This document shows positions 1 through 11,240 of a stretch of 64,000 nucleotides of DNA, piece after piece. Source of the stretch: Parietaria judaica (Eukaryota; Streptophyta; Magnoliopsida; Rosales; Urticaceae); assembly GCA_954871525.1 (NCBI GenBank), contig OX940864.1:16300001-16364000 (forward strand), read 5' to 3'. Within the stretch, counting starts at the first letter, position 1. The number at the start of each line of letters is the position of its first letter. The position numbers and the translations under genes were made by a program. The notes beneath the pieces were generated by a model that ran no database searches, was not told the DNA's origin, and was given only the letters and a program-made list of their open reading frames with translations.

Positions 1-594
1 AGTCGAACAGCGCTTTACGATATATAGTCCCACAATACGCAGGGAATAGAGCAGAAATTACATCATACTATATTCCTATATACAGTATAAGAACGAAAAT
101 GAAAAAAAAAAATACAACTCGATAATTGCTAAAACTTCTTGCAAGTTATGTCTAGCACAAAACCGACAAAGTTGCGAAAGCATAGAAAATAGTGTACACG
201 TGACTATGATGCAGAGCCGTCAGCCCCGTCATTCTCTGCAAGATTTTTCCGTATGGATATGTACAGGATTGAATTATTTCGCGTTGCTCACGTACTCATC
301 GGTGACGATGACAAAATCCGATTGTCACAGCGTTCCATTACGATTCACATAAACAATTTCTCAAGGAATGTGTACTATACCCGGGATTCTCAGTTTCGTT
401 TGAATAAAAGAGCAGAATTTCTTATATAGCGCGATAATTCCATTAATTTGAACTTGAAAAATACAACACTACTATTAAGAAAACAAAAGCAGCCAGATTT
501 TCTGTACAATTCAATTCAACTGAATAACCCAAAAGAAATCCTATTTCGAAATTCAAACAATATGACTACAACTGGAAAAGCTGGATTCATTCAC
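1..594 (-). other. First intron of the PCFS4-like gene (open at left edge)
   Basis: The stretch is AT-rich, with no reading frame matching the next expected segment of the CTD-interacting domain. It begins (minus strand) with a GTGAAT donor. It is read as intron by inference from the truncated exon. Confidence 0.55.
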
Positions 595-960
595 CTCGAT
601 GATGTTGGTGCAGATCGTGGCGGCAATGGCCTTGGCAGCCTGGAGATTTTCGCCAGCAATGATTGTCAGATTCGTGATAATCGGCTTCGAATTGACCGTC
701 AGCTCCGCCAAAGCTTCCCGGTACTGGCTCACGAGCTCCTGGTGCTGCTGCGCTGCGGGAAGCGGCTGCGGCTGGTACCCTCCGCCGGAATCACTCTCCG
801 CCGCTCTAAACCTCGCCGCCATCGAATTAACAGGCATCGGTCTCTGCGCTGCCGGCGCGCCGAAAGGCCGATTCCGCTCCGCCTCGTCGCTCAGCCGAGG
901 CTTCTTCATCCCCGGTTCTCTCGATCTGTCGAAAGGCCTTCGCGAGCTCTCCATTTCCAT
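595..960 (-). CDS. PCFS4: PCFS4/Pcf11-like mRNA cleavage and polyadenylation factor, first coding exon (partial gene)
   Basis: This is 122 codons of the amino terminus of a plant Pcf11-similar protein. It begins [20 protein letters not shown], a basic start seen in plant PCFS4 proteins, and then runs into the first helices of the CTD-interacting domain ([20 protein letters not shown], then NLTIIAGEN). Family knowledge: Pcf11 proteins bind the RNA polymerase II C-terminal domain and help cleave pre-mRNA 3' ends in the nucleus; Arabidopsis PCFS4 affects FCA processing and flowering time. The start is the ATG at 960-958. The exon ends in a clear donor (GAG|GTGAAT) at 594, exactly where the conserved 'IIEV' stretch would continue, so the remaining exons must lie left of the window. 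I found no second exon in bases 1-594. No frame damage is visible. Confidence 0.82.
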
Positions 961-1300
961 CACCGTTCAAGAAAACCCCCAAATTCACACCAAAAAAAAA
1001 AACTTGCGAATCCTAATTCAACATCTTCAATTGAAATTACAGATTTCAGATTCGAACACAACAACAACAACAACAAAAAAGGAAAATCGAAGCAAGAACA
1101 ACAACAAAACCTAGGTCTAGGCAATCGTACAAGAAGAATTGGAGCGAACCCTAATTCTAATTACAGAGCTTGGAGAGAAAATCAAAAGAGGGGAAATGGT
1201 GATGGAGATTAGGGATTCGAGAGTGAACGAATTGAAGAATTGGATGATTATATATATAGTGTTACTAAAGCATAGTTTATTTAAGACAGCTAAAAGATTT
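961..1300 (-). promoter_or_regulatory. 5' leader and proximal promoter of the PCFS4-like gene
   Basis: Upstream of the ATG on the minus strand lies a leader rich in TTG/TGT repeats (1060-1105) and an A-rich run. A TATA-like stretch lies at 1248-1259, about 290 bases before the ATG. The TATA assignment is by composition only. Confidence 0.35.
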
Positions 1301-1510
1301 ATCGATCGATACTTTTTTGGGATATTTGGCTTTAGATCCTTTAGCTTTATGTAATTGGTCAAAATGCCCCGTCAAGTTATAGTTTTGGCGACTTGCTCCA
1401 TGAGATTGAAATGGCATTTCTCGGTTAAAATTCCCGATCTTGATTTTTCAATCTGAATAATAACTGGTTTTTACCGGTCTCAGTCATGGTACTTGAACCG
1501 GGAAATTTAT
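1301..1510. other. Intergenic, nothing recognised
   Basis: No coding pattern, repeat border or RNA gene is visible between the PCFS4 promoter and the first large direct repeat. Confidence 0.4.
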
Positions 1511-2522
1511 TTTATTGTTATTATGTTAGTAGAAAACCGAGGCTAAGAGAAAAAATCGTCAAAATTATTTAAAAAATATGGCCCTTGCTTTTAATTGAGG
1601 AGACACAATTCTATATTCATACATACACTTCGGTCTAAACTCTTTGGTGTTGGTTAAACCGTAAAATCTAATCCGTATAACTTGTCAGCACTCAGCATAA
1701 TCATTAATTATGAAAATTCATTGATAACCCGTGTCGGCAAACCGATAAAATTGAACCATCTATTTTTCATGTAACATTTTATGAAGACCCAAGTAAAACT
1801 ATTTAAAATGCAAATATCATTATTTTGAATAAGATTAATACTTTTGCTGCAATTATCCTATAAACCACTCCTCTGATTAAACGATTGTGATGTGTGAATC
1901 TACCAAACGACAAGTTGTATTTTCATTATAAACGACATATCAATGTATTGATAGTGTCAAACAACAGATAATATTTTCATTTAATAAACGACATATCATG
2001 GTATTTGATAGATGACAATCGACCTCAAATATTGACAGCATATTAAGGGTGATAAAAATAAACGTCTCAATAACGAATATAAACCGAACACCAAATAATT
2101 TATATGCATGAAATATAAGACAAAAAATAGCTAAAGATTGCATTAAAAAATTAATGACTGACCTAGCGGACAAATAAGGAATACAAAAAACAAAAACGGC
2201 AATTGGACCGGAGAATTTGATTGCCTTATTACCTTTTGTATTTAATAAAAATTTCAAGGAGGATCTCTGAAGTAGATGGTGATCGATACAGTAATCCTTG
2301 ATAATAATTTCGAGTATGAGTACGTTCAACTCCTTTTGAGATCTAATTCGATATTCATATATTTCTTAAGATATTTTCTTACGAAGTTTCGTTATAGCAT
2401 CTATAACAGCTTCTGGTTTTAGATGGACATCCCGACAAAGAGACTATAATACCCTAACATTATATAATATTAATTTATTAATGTATCATTGTCAATAGGG
2501 ACTAGCATTATTAGAGCCTCCA

Positions 2523-2572
<50 letters not shown>

Positions 2573-2957
2573 CAAAACCAAAGAATTGGAACTTTGTCCG
2601 GGCAAAAAGAAGAATTGGAACCTACTAGTCCATTTTTCAAAAGTATTGGAACTTTTATCGGGATTAACTCAAAATATAAATATAGAGTTACAATTAAAAT
2701 AAAACATTATATTGATAGGTTGTAGTTGGTCACGGACATACCGACGGCATGCCGCAACTCTCAAAAAACGGGGCCGAAGGTATGTCGAGGCATTTAAAAC
2801 CACGGTACTTAGAATCTACAATACAAGTAATGTACAATTAAGAAAAAAAACATTGGCTACACCAAACAAAATAAGAAGAAAAACACTGGCTTCCAAGTGC
2901 GGTGTCTATCCATTACTTACTATATATAAAGTATATATAAATACTAGAATAGAAACA
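1511..2957. repeat. Large direct repeat, copy A (~1.45 kb)
   Basis: The block matches 3513-4971 almost base for base, with scattered substitutions and small indels. Both copies start near TTTATTGTTATTATG and end near AATACTAGAATAGAAA. They contain an (AT)n run at the same relative place (2528-2569 here). A minus-strand open frame of 129 codons (1940-2329) is shared with copy B but resembles no family I know. The block begins close to TG and ends close to CA, but flanking bases give no target duplication, no tRNA-like primer site follows copy A and no purine tract precedes copy B. Tandem duplication is therefore preferred over a small LTR element. Confidence 0.75.
2528..2569. repeat. (AT)n microsatellite
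   Basis: About 20 uninterrupted AT units inside direct repeat A. The matching site in copy B (about 4558-4575) is much shorter. Confidence 0.9.
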
Positions 2958-3512
2958 GCGAACCTCCTTGAGCAAACGAGCGACAAACGACGACGACCGA
3001 GAAACAGCGAACAAACGACGGCGAACCTCCGCTACGGAATGAGCAAGAGAATCGAAGAGGATAAACAATCGGCATGAGAGGACTCGAGGAGTGAGGGATT
3101 AAATGACGGTCTTACCCGAGCGACTACGTTCGCCGGAGCAAGCTTCAAATTGTCTTGAGAGAGAAAGAGAGAGTGAGAGAAAAAGAGAGATCGTACATGG
3201 AAGGGAGAGTGAGAGAAATGAGAGATGAGAGAGATAAATCAATTAGGATTTTGAATTTGAAATTAATGATTCAATTTTTATTAAATGAAAACATAATAAA
3301 TGTGATGGAAATTGTTAACGTAATAATAGCTAGAAATTTCGAAATTAAAAAAATTAATAAATAATTAAAAACGAAAAACAAATAATATAATCAGTCTTAA
3401 GGTTAATTTAGTCCAAAAAAGTTTATTAATGGGTACAAAATAATTATTTGAAACTATGGACATTTTTCTTAAACCTTAAGTGGTTTTTGGCATTTGGTGG
3501 GTTTCTAAAGTT
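2958..3512. other. Spacer between the two direct repeats, purine-rich in part
   Basis: The stretch starts with short CGAACCTCC/GACAAACGACG motifs, followed by a GA-rich tract (about 3155-3240), then AT-rich DNA. The short open frames are low-complexity and I do not call them genes. Confidence 0.5.
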
Positions 3513-4971
3513 TTTATTGTTATTATGTTAGTAGAAAACCGAGGCTAAGAGAAAAAAAATTGTCAAAATTATTTAAAAAATATGGCCCTTGCTTTTGATT
3601 GAGGAGACACAATTCTATATTCATACATACCTTTCGGTCTACACTTTTTGGTGTTGGTTAAACCGTAAAATATAATCCCATAATCCGTATAACTTGTCAG
3701 CACTCAGCATAATCATTCATTATGAAAATTCATTGATAAACATGTCGGCAAACCGATAAAATTGAACCATCTATTTTTCATGTAACATTTTATGAAGACC
3801 CATAGTAAAACTATTTAAAATGCAAATTTCATTATTTTGAATAAGATTAATACTTTTGCTGCAATTATTCTATAAACCACTCCTCTGACTAAACGATTGT
3901 GATGTGTGAATCTACCAAACGACAGGTTGTATTTTCATTACAAACGACATATCAATGTATTGATAGTGTCAAACAACAGATAATATTTTCATTTAATAAA
4001 CGACATATCATGGTATTTGATAGATGACAATCGACCTCAAATATTGACAGCATATTAAGGGTGATAAAAATAAACGTCTCAATAACGAATATAAACCGAA
4101 CACCAAATAATTTATATGCATGAAATATAAGACAAAAAATAGCTAAAGATTGCATTAAAAAATTAATGACTGACCTAGCGGACAAATAAGGAATACAAAA
4201 AACAAAAACGGCAATTGGACCGGAGAATTTGATTGCCTTATTACCTTTTGTATTTAATAAAAATTTCAAGGAGGATCTCTGAAGTAGATGGTGATCGATA
4301 CAGTAATCCTTGATAATAATTTTGAGTATGAGTACTTCGTTCAACACGTAGTAAAACACCGACTCTCCTTTTGAGATCGAATTCGATATTCATATACTTC
4401 TCAAGATATTTTCCTACGAAGTTTCGTTGTAGCATCTATAACAGTTTCAGGTTTAGATGGACGTCTCGACAAATAGACTAGAATACCCTAACATTATATA
4501 ATATTAATTTATTAATGTATCATTGTCAATAGGGACTAGCATTATTAGAGCCTCCATAATATATATATATATATAATACAAAACAAAACAAAAGAATTGG
4601 AACTTTGTCCGGGCAAAAAGAAGAATTGGAACTTACTAGTCCATTTTTCAAAAATACTGAAACTTTTATCGGAATTAACTCAAAATATAAATATAGAATT
4701 ACAATTAAAATAAAACATTATATTGATAGGTTATAGTTGGTCACAGACAACCGATGGCATGCCGCAACTCTAAAAAAAATGGAGCCAAAGGTATGTCAAG
4801 GCATTAAAGACCATGGTACTTAGAATATACATTACAAGTAATGTACAATTAAGAAGAAAAACATTGGCTACACCAAACAAAATAAGAAAAAAAACACTGG
4901 CTTCGAAGTGCGGTGTCTATCCATTAGTTACTATAAATATAAAGTATATATAAATACTAGAATAGAAAACA
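3513..4971. repeat. Large direct repeat, copy B
   Basis: Second copy of the block at 1511-2957. The minus-strand open frame is again preserved (3952-4359, 135 codons) and differs from copy A mainly at its start. Preservation is expected from recent duplication and does not by itself show coding function. Confidence 0.75.
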
Positions 4972-5051
4972 AAAATTAATCAAATAAGTAATATGTACAA
5001 CGAGTTCATGCCTAAATCCTATTAAACTTAACGAGGAGCAATGTAAGTAAA

Positions 5052-6305
5052 TCAGACTAATAAACATTCTTCTTCATCGTCGTAGTTGTCGAAGTAGAGG
5101 TGCTCCCTGCTCTTCGCCGGCAAAAACGTAGCAAAGATCAGCACGTAGAAGGCGAAACTAAAAATCTCTCCAGCCGGGTATAAACCCAACCGGTACTCGT
5201 AGGGGATGACTGCCCAGACCGGAACGATGCAGATTTTCAAGATTAAGCACAACATCGCGACTACGTGAATCTCCTCCAAAAACCGGTACTTGACCGTATT
5301 CCAATCGGCCTTTGCCAAGGGATTATTCGAGCTGATTGTTCCCATGCAAATTAGCTCAGATATTAAGAACACGGCGAGACACAACATGAAGAATTTTACA
5401 TCATGATAGGTGTACAGATTTCCTCCATTGATGCGCGGTCCTTTCTCGTCGAGACCGATTTGTGCGACGCTGGCAACGGCTTGAAACAAAATAATTCCAA
5501 TTAATTTAGCGGATTCATCCACGTGGAGAGACGGCTTCAAAAACGACCAACGGCTCGAAATTAGAATCACAGCGACAAAGAAGAGAACGTCGTGGACGCA
5601 CCGGAAGATGTAGAACCTTACGTGCCAAGTATGCGCCATTCCGGTCGCTTTCTGGTCGTGCCAGTCCTCGGCGGCGAAGACTAGGCTGAGCGTCTTCACA
5701 AGGAGAATTCCGGCTATAAGAAGGTGGATCCGGTGGACATAGATCTTGTTCGAGAGGCAGACGACGATCCAAGACCCTAGCAAGGTGATGTACGCAATGG
5801 CGAAAACGAAGAAGATGGCGGGGAGGTAAAAGAGGCCATAGGATAGATAGTTCCTAGATCCGTCTCTGTCGAGGTTGTAGAGCTCGGCATGCGCGGTCAT
5901 GTTGACGGAGGTGTAAGGCGGCGGCGCACAGTTGGCGAAGAAGAGTTTGTAGGTGTTTGGAAATCTTATTTGGCAGGAGTGGGACGCCGGAGAATAATCG
6001 AGGAGCCTGAGGACGCAGTGAACGTATTTCGAATCAAGGACGCACTGAGGTTCGTTTTGAGCTTTCCGTCCATCCGTTTCGGGAACGAGGAGGAATCCAA
6101 GAAGGGATGGATCGATGCCTGCAGCGGTAGCGACTCGGTCGACGGAGATGTTGACGTGGCCGGTGTTGGAGAAGCCAAACTGCCCCAAGAAGATCAGCGG
6201 GCGCGAGTCGGAGTTGATGGTTAGAGTGTTGAGCTCCGCAACGACGCCGATGGAGGCGACGAGGAACAACACTGCAGTGAAGAAGAGAGCGTCTCGTTTC
6301 GCCAT
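5052..6305 (-). CDS. Lung seven-transmembrane receptor-like protein (GOST/CAND6-CAND7 type)
   Basis: This is an intronless 417-residue protein. The ATG at 6305-6303 gives MAKRDALFF followed by a hydrophobic signal peptide (about residues 8-24). A cysteine-containing luminal domain follows with potential N-glycosylation sites (NIS, NMT), to about residue 150. Then come seven hydrophobic segments, the first around YGLFYLPAIFFVFAIAYITL. The family motifs AAEDWH, FYIFRCVHD and WSFLKP are present, and the tail is acidic (FDNYDDEEECLLV). Family knowledge: plant members are candidate G-protein-coupled receptors, and the wider GOST family works in Golgi and endosomal trafficking; the substrate here is unknown. 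A longer in-frame stretch continues upstream, but MAKRD is chosen because the signal peptide follows it directly. It is more divergent than typical CAND6/7 proteins and has a shorter tail. A hAT/gypsy nest lies 285 bases upstream. Confidence 0.8.
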   Translation of the reverse strand: MAKRDALFFTAVLFLVASIGVVAELNTLTINSDSRPLIFLGQFGFSNTGHVNISVDRVATAAGIDPSLLGFLLVPETDGRKAQNEPQCVLDSKYVHCVLRLLDYSPASHSCQIRFPNTYKLFFANCAPPPYTSVNMTAHAELYNLDRDGSRNYLSYGLFYLPAIFFVFAIAYITLLGSWIVVCLSNKIYVHRIHLLIAGILLVKTLSLVFAAEDWHDQKATGMAHTWHVRFYIFRCVHDVLFFVAVILISSRWSFLKPSLHVDESAKLIGIILFQAVASVAQIGLDEKGPRINGGNLYTYHDVKFFMLCLAVFLISELICMGTISSNNPLAKADWNTVKYRFLEEIHVVAMLCLILKICIVPVWAVIPYEYRLGLYPAGEIFSFAFYVLIFATFLPAKSREHLYFDNYDDEEECLLV

Positions 6306-6589
6306 TCTAATGGCGCCACCTGTATTAAACAAAAGATCCAAAACTAAATTATCCAGTATGAAACCCCAAACACAATGTGTAAACCGGATAAATTGCCGAT
6401 CAAGAACGACAAACCCGATCGATACAATACGATTTGATCGATAAACTGGTTCGGTAAGTTGTTCAAAACACAAATTGTAATTCCAATCGCAACACAAAAA
6501 ATTGTAATCTGATCAAAACATGAACAAGCGACAAAATTGTAATCCGCAACGCAGTGTCGTTTCGTCATTCTAGCACCACCTATAAATAA
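6306..6589. promoter_or_regulatory. Receptor-gene upstream region, ending in a small tandem duplication junction
   Basis: The stretch around 6293-6325 (TCGTTTCGCCATTCTA, then GCGCCACCTGTATTAAAC) recurs in altered form at 6560-6588 (TCGTTTCGTCATTCTA, then CACCACCTATAAATA). Its continuation resumes after the transposon nest at 15569-15690. The promoter was therefore duplicated in tandem (unit about 270 bases) before the hAT element entered the second copy. Confidence 0.6.
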
Positions 6590-6647
6590 CAAGGGGTGAA
6601 AGCGGAGCCGGGAACAGGGAACCGGGAAAATAATTTTTTTTGGTACC

Positions 6648-7406
6648 TGTTGAGGTCGGATTTGGTCAAATCCATCCCCAACACAACTCGTGTCGTTTTG
6701 TCCATAAACGACATGAGGGAGGCGGGGGAGTTCACCAGCGAAGGGGGTTATCCCCGAGGAGGGCCATCCCCGAGGAAGAATACCCCCGAAGAGGTTCATC
6801 CGCGAGGGGATGCAGCCACGCGAGCAAGCAAGTTGCGATGAAGCGTCCCATCACACCCGACGAGGAACTTCGTCGTGATGATTGTGCGCAGGGTCGAATG
6901 ACCCTTGACGAGACGTGCATTTAATGAAGTCGACCTACCCACTCGATGAGAGCATCAGCGACGAAGGCCTGCAGAGCCGAATGACGGCTGACGAGATGCG
7001 CATTTAATACGGCGCACCTACCCATAACGGCAGCTTGCTCGGATTTGACGTAAAGCAATGATAAGCCCTGCCGCCCTCGAATCACGTCAGAGAGTGATGA
7101 TTAAAGAGAAAAAAGGCGGGAAATAGGCAAGGGGAAGGCATTGTAAACTCTATAAAAGGGAAGACAAGCCTCAGTTGTAAAGGGCTGGAGAAAAGGGAGT
7201 GGAAAACCTTGTAATAGAAAAAGGTCAAGGAAAGAGAGAAATCAGAGGATCATGATCCTTCATCTGTCCAGCTATTCAACGGAAGAAAACCGAGCTCATT
7301 TCGGAATTTATAATAAAACAGAGATATTCATCATTTGTTGTTATTTATTTATTATTTGATGATTGTCTTTGTGACTGGAAAAGGGTGGTGAAAACCCCCC
7401 TCTACA
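6648..7406 (+). repeat. 5' LTR of the gypsy element
   Basis: It begins TGTTGAGG and ends CTCTACA. A promoter-like TATAAAAG lies at 7151-7158 and an AATAAA at 7312-7317. Differences from the 3' LTR are five single bases (near 6652, 6728, 6930, 7127 and 7251). Confidence 0.95.
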
Positions 7407-7409
7407 GTT

Positions 7410-7427
7410 TGGCGCCCACCGTGGGGC
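7410..7427 (+). other. Primer-binding site of the gypsy element
   Basis: TGGCGCCCACCGTGGGGC lies three bases after the 5' LTR. This sequence commonly follows the 5' LTR in plant Tat-type elements and is presumed complementary to a tRNA 3' end. Confidence 0.8.
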
Positions 7428-7471
7428 TTTGTTTTCTTTCTAACTCACAGCCAGGAATTTGAAGGAGCGAA

Positions 7472-8485
7472 ATGTCGTCGAGCGACAACGTCATCACCGT
7501 AGAAGGGGACGAAGTCCTAGCCGTAGAGAGACTCCGGCAGCAGTTGGCCGAGGCCAACGCAAAAGTAATGGAGGCAACACGGGTGGCCGAAGAGGCGGCC
7601 AGGAAGGCGGAAGAACAGGAAGAGCGGAACGGACGACTTACTGCCCTTCTGGAGCGGGCGAGTCAAAGAAGGGTAGGCCCGGAGAGCACAATCGCGGGAT
7701 CATCAGCTCGGGGAACGGTTGGAATGACGGCTGAGGGAGAGCAAGGCGGCCTGACGCCTCAAGCGCTGCCGATCATTAGGGATCTCTTCAATGCCACCGG
7801 CGTGACACCGGTGAGTGCGACGAACCCGCCGGGAGGCTTGACAACCACCATAGCGGAGACAATCCAGGAGGAGGTCCAGAGAGCGATGAGGGAAATATCC
7901 TCAAGCATGGAGGCAAAAATGGGATACGTTGCTTCGCAGGTGCATAAAGCCACGAGCGCGGCGCCCGAAATCGATAGGTTGGTCAGGGAGGCCAGGGTGA
8001 CACCTTTCTCGGCAAAAATCCGCAACGTGGAGCTAGGAGAATTGCCAAAGATCAGGCTCTCGCAGTACAAAGGAGCTTCGGACCCAAACACCCACGTGAA
8101 GTCATTTCGGATCGCCACGGAGCGCGTAGGCGGCGAGGAGACGAAGCTGGAGGCCATACTGTGCCACCTCTTTGTCGAAAGCTTACAGGGCCCGGCAAGC
8201 GACTGGTTCGCTAAGCTACCATCGGAATCCATCGGCGACTCCGATGAGCTCGTCGCTTGTTTCCTGCGGCACTATTCAATGTACGTCCAGAACGAGGCAA
8301 CCGTTACGACCCTGTGGAACCTCTCACAGGGACGAGAAGAAACTCTCCGACAATACGTCGGAAGGTTCAAAGACGTTATGGTCAAAGTCCAGGGTCTCGA
8401 CAACGTCGTCGCTATCCAGGCGCTGAAGCATGGGCTGTGGTATTTGCCCCCTTTCCGTGAGGAGTTAATAAAATGCGCCCACTGA
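7472..8485 (+). pseudogene. gag: gypsy gag, amino-terminal and core part
   Basis: This open frame of 337 codons starts MSSSDNVITVEGDEV. It contains a coiled-coil region (RLRQQLAEANAKVMEATRVA and on, about residues 20-60) and then the retrotransposon gag core (LSQYKGASDPNTHVKSF, ASDWFAKLP, LWNLSQGREETLRQYVGRF, about residues 190-320). It stops just after FREELIKCAH, where related proteins continue. The continuation (DALHRATLFMEIEEE) is in another frame from about 8473, which marks a frameshift near 8470. Confidence 0.85.
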
Positions 8486-9044
8486 TGATCGAGGACGCGC
8501 TCCACAGGGCGACGCTCTTTATGGAAATAGAGGAAGAGACTTTGGCCCAAAAGAAGATCCATGAAGGTGGAAGCATGGAAAAAGGGAAAGTGGGGACGGA
8601 TGAGACGCCTCATCATCTCGAGCAAGGAAGGGAGAAGAAGACCGAAGAAATCCCGGTGAGCGACGAGGTCGGGAAGCTCCAAGGCAAGAAGTGTATCACG
8701 TCGACGAGCACAAAGATCGCGACTATGATCGAAGAGACCGCTACCAAAGAGGATCCTCGGAAAACCGAGGACGATTCTCCGATGATCGGGGAGGATCCTC
8801 GGAAAGCCGAGGACGATTCTCCGATGATCGAGGAGGATCCTCGGAAAACCGAGGACGATTCTCCGATGATCGAAGAGGATTCTCGGGGGACCGAGGACGG
8901 TACCCCGATGATCGAGGAGGATTCTCGGGGGACCGAGAACGGTACCCCGATGATCGAGGAGGATACCCGGGGAGCCAGGGAGGGTTCTCCAACGACCAAG
9001 GAAGATTTGCTGGAAACCGAGGGGGCTTCTCGGGAGGCCGATGA
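8473..9044 (+). pseudogene. gag: gypsy gag, carboxy-terminal part in two shifted frames
   Basis: The stretch LFMEIEEETLAQKK (frame from 8473) carries gag onward. From about 8691 the plausible protein is in a third frame, with an arginine- and glycine-rich 14-residue repeat (SSENRGRFSDDRGG and variants). That frame ends at a TGA (9042-9044) and resumes into the zinc-knuckle-like segment at 9075. At least two frame changes and one stop therefore separate the gag core from the protease. Confidence 0.7.
8749..9042 (+). repeat. 42-bp tandem repeat, about seven copies, within gag
   Basis: Units start near GAGGATCCTCGG at 8749, 8791, 8833, 8875, 8917, 8959 and 9001. The period of 42 keeps the frame and encodes a 14-residue Arg/Gly/Ser-rich unit. 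The last copies are more diverged. Confidence 0.9.
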
Positions 9045-9074
9045 GGTTTCGGGGCGAAGTTTTGGCCAAAAGAT

Positions 9075-9929
9075 ATGAGTAAATTCTGCGATTACCATAA
9101 CTATAATGGTCATGCCACTGAAGATTGCGCCATGCTAAAGAAGGAGCTCCAAAGAAGATATGCGACAGGGGAGATCAAGGACCTCGCGTACAAACCTCCT
9201 ATGCCTTGGAATAATGGGAACAGGGCATGGCAGGGCCGACAAGAAGAACCTACAAACGACGGGAGGGACGGCCGAGACGGGGCAAAAAGGAACCTGGCGA
9301 TCGAGCCGCCACCGGCGAGGCATAGCGAGGAAGACCGACCGGCCTCAAGAACGAGAATCGAGGTGATCATGGGCGGATCACGGCTCTGCGAGGATTCGGT
9401 CAACAGCATAAAAGCTTATCAGAGGAGGGGAAAGGAGCACGGCCAAGAAGACGTGAAAATGGGCGCCGCAGGCGCAAGGATAGAATTCGTGGAGAATGAG
9501 GATTGCGCTGACATGCACGACGACGCTCTGGTCCTCGAACTCAGCATCGGCGGGTGCGAGGTTTGCCGCATCCTCGTTGACAACGGAAGCTCGGTCGACG
9601 TCATTTTCTATGAATGCTTGACGAAGATGGGCATCGAGGGACTCGCGATAGGGGGACGACCCCGCAAGGTATCAGGTTTCAACGGGGACGTCGCCATCTC
9701 GATGGGGACAGTCCACCTCCCGGTCCGCGCGGGGAGCATCAACCGGATGACGGAGTTCATGGTGCTAAACGTCCCGTCACATTTCAACATCATCCTGGGG
9801 AGACCTTGGATCCACTCCATGAGAGCCGTGCCGTCAACCTACCACCAAAGCATAAAATTCCCGGGAAAGAGAGAGGGGGAAGTCGAGGAGCTCAAAGGGA
9901 GCAGGGATGCATACCGGATTGCTACATGA
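9075..9929 (+). pseudogene. pol: gypsy gag zinc-binding segment and aspartic protease
   Basis: The open frame of 284 codons starts MSKFCDYHNYNGHATEDC, a CxxH...HxxxxC-type metal-binding motif used by Tat elements at the gag end. A linker leads to the retropepsin-like protease with ILVDNGSSVDVIF as catalytic motif (Asp in DNGSS) and IILGRPWIHSMRAVPS as the flap/ILG region. The frame ends at YRIAT-stop; the likely continuation (DCYMMHHKSM) lies in a different frame, another break near 9910. Confidence 0.85.
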
Positions 9930-10144
9930 TGCACCACAAGTCAATGACTGCCGAGAAGGAAATCAAGCAAACAGAGAAGGGAGAATCGGCCGGATTATAG
10001 CAATTAGCGACGCCCGCCCCAAGATTTCTCGGGCGGAGTAAGGGGCGAGGGAAGAGCGTCAATAGGACGGCCAGGGTACTTAGCACGGAAGACGTCGAGG
10101 CTCGGGGCGCCGAAGAAAGAAAAGAAGGAGCACAGATCGAGAAA

Positions 10145-11240
10145 GTGGAGCGAGTTTGCATCGACGAGTCCGATCCTACTCGGACCATCGGTATAGGCGC
10201 GGAGCTCGATCCGGATACCAGAGCACAACTAATCAATTTCCTAAAGAGGAACCAGGGGAGTTTCGCTTGGTCTCATGAGGATATGCCAGGGATCGACCCT
10301 TCGGTGACATCTCACCGCCTCAACGCCGACCCAAGGCACAAGCCCGTCGTACAAAAGAGGAGAAAAATGGCACCCGATAGAAACAAGATCATCAATGACG
10401 AGGTGGATAAGCTGCTCTCGATGGGAACCATCCGAGGTAAAATATCCCGAATGGCTGGCTAACACAGTCGTCGTAAAAAAGAAGAATAGCAAATGGCGAG
10501 TTTGTGTGGACTTCACCGACCTCAACCGAGCTTGCCCAAAGGATAGTTTCCCGATGCCGCATATAGATCGCCTCGTCGAGGCCACCCACGGCTACGAGCT
10601 TCTCAGCTTCATGGATGCGTATTCCGGGTACCACCAGATAAGGATGCACCCGGAGGATGAAGAAAAGACCGCCTTCGTCAGCGAGAGGGGCACGTACTGC
10701 TACAGAGTCATGCCCTTCGGACTGAAGAACGCCGGAGCGACTTACCAGAGATTGGTGACCAAGATGTTCCACAAGCAGATCGGAAAGAGCATGGAAGTAT
10801 ACATCGACGACATGGTCGTCAAGTCCCTGAAGGCGGCGGCGCACGTCGAACACTTGGAGGAATGTTTCGAGATTCTAAACCTGCACGGGATGAAGCTAAA
10901 TCCCACCAAGTGCACCTTCGGTATGTCCTCGGGAAAGTTCTTGGGTCACATGGTCACTCGGCGAGGGGTCGAAGCCGACCCCGAGCAAATTGAGGCAATC
11001 AAAAGCATGCCCTCGCCCCGAAATCGAAGAGAGATTCAGAGATTGACCGGGAGGATTGCTGCCCTGAACCGATTTATCTCACGATCGGCCGACAAGACCC
11101 TCCTTTTCTACGAGCTACTAAGGAAGAACAAGAAATTCGATTGGACCAAGAAATGCGAGGAAGCCTTCCAGACGCTGAAGTCCTACCTGTCATCACCACC
11201 CATTATGCGAAACCGAGGCCGGGGGAACCATTATATTTAT
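10145..11240 (+). pseudogene. pol: gypsy reverse transcriptase
   Basis: The amino-terminal part (10145-10462; ELDPDTRAQLINFLKRNQGS, FAWSHEDMPGIDP, VVQKRRKMAPDR) stops after a frameshift near 10437. It continues in another frame from about 10436 to 11200 with WRVCVDFTDLNRACPKDSFP, FMDAYSGYHQI, MPFGLKNAGATYQRL, the active-site YIDDM and TKCTFGMSSGKFLGHMV. The palm catalytic aspartates are present. A further frame change near 11200 leads into the RNase H region. Confidence 0.88.

Noticed and set aside
1511..4971. Short LTR retrotransposon (TRIM) made of the two direct repeats
   Set aside because: No target duplication, primer site or polypurine tract; kept only as an alternative.
8272..9069. 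265-codon minus-strand ORF in gag
   Set aside because: Antisense shadow generated by the 42-bp repeats.
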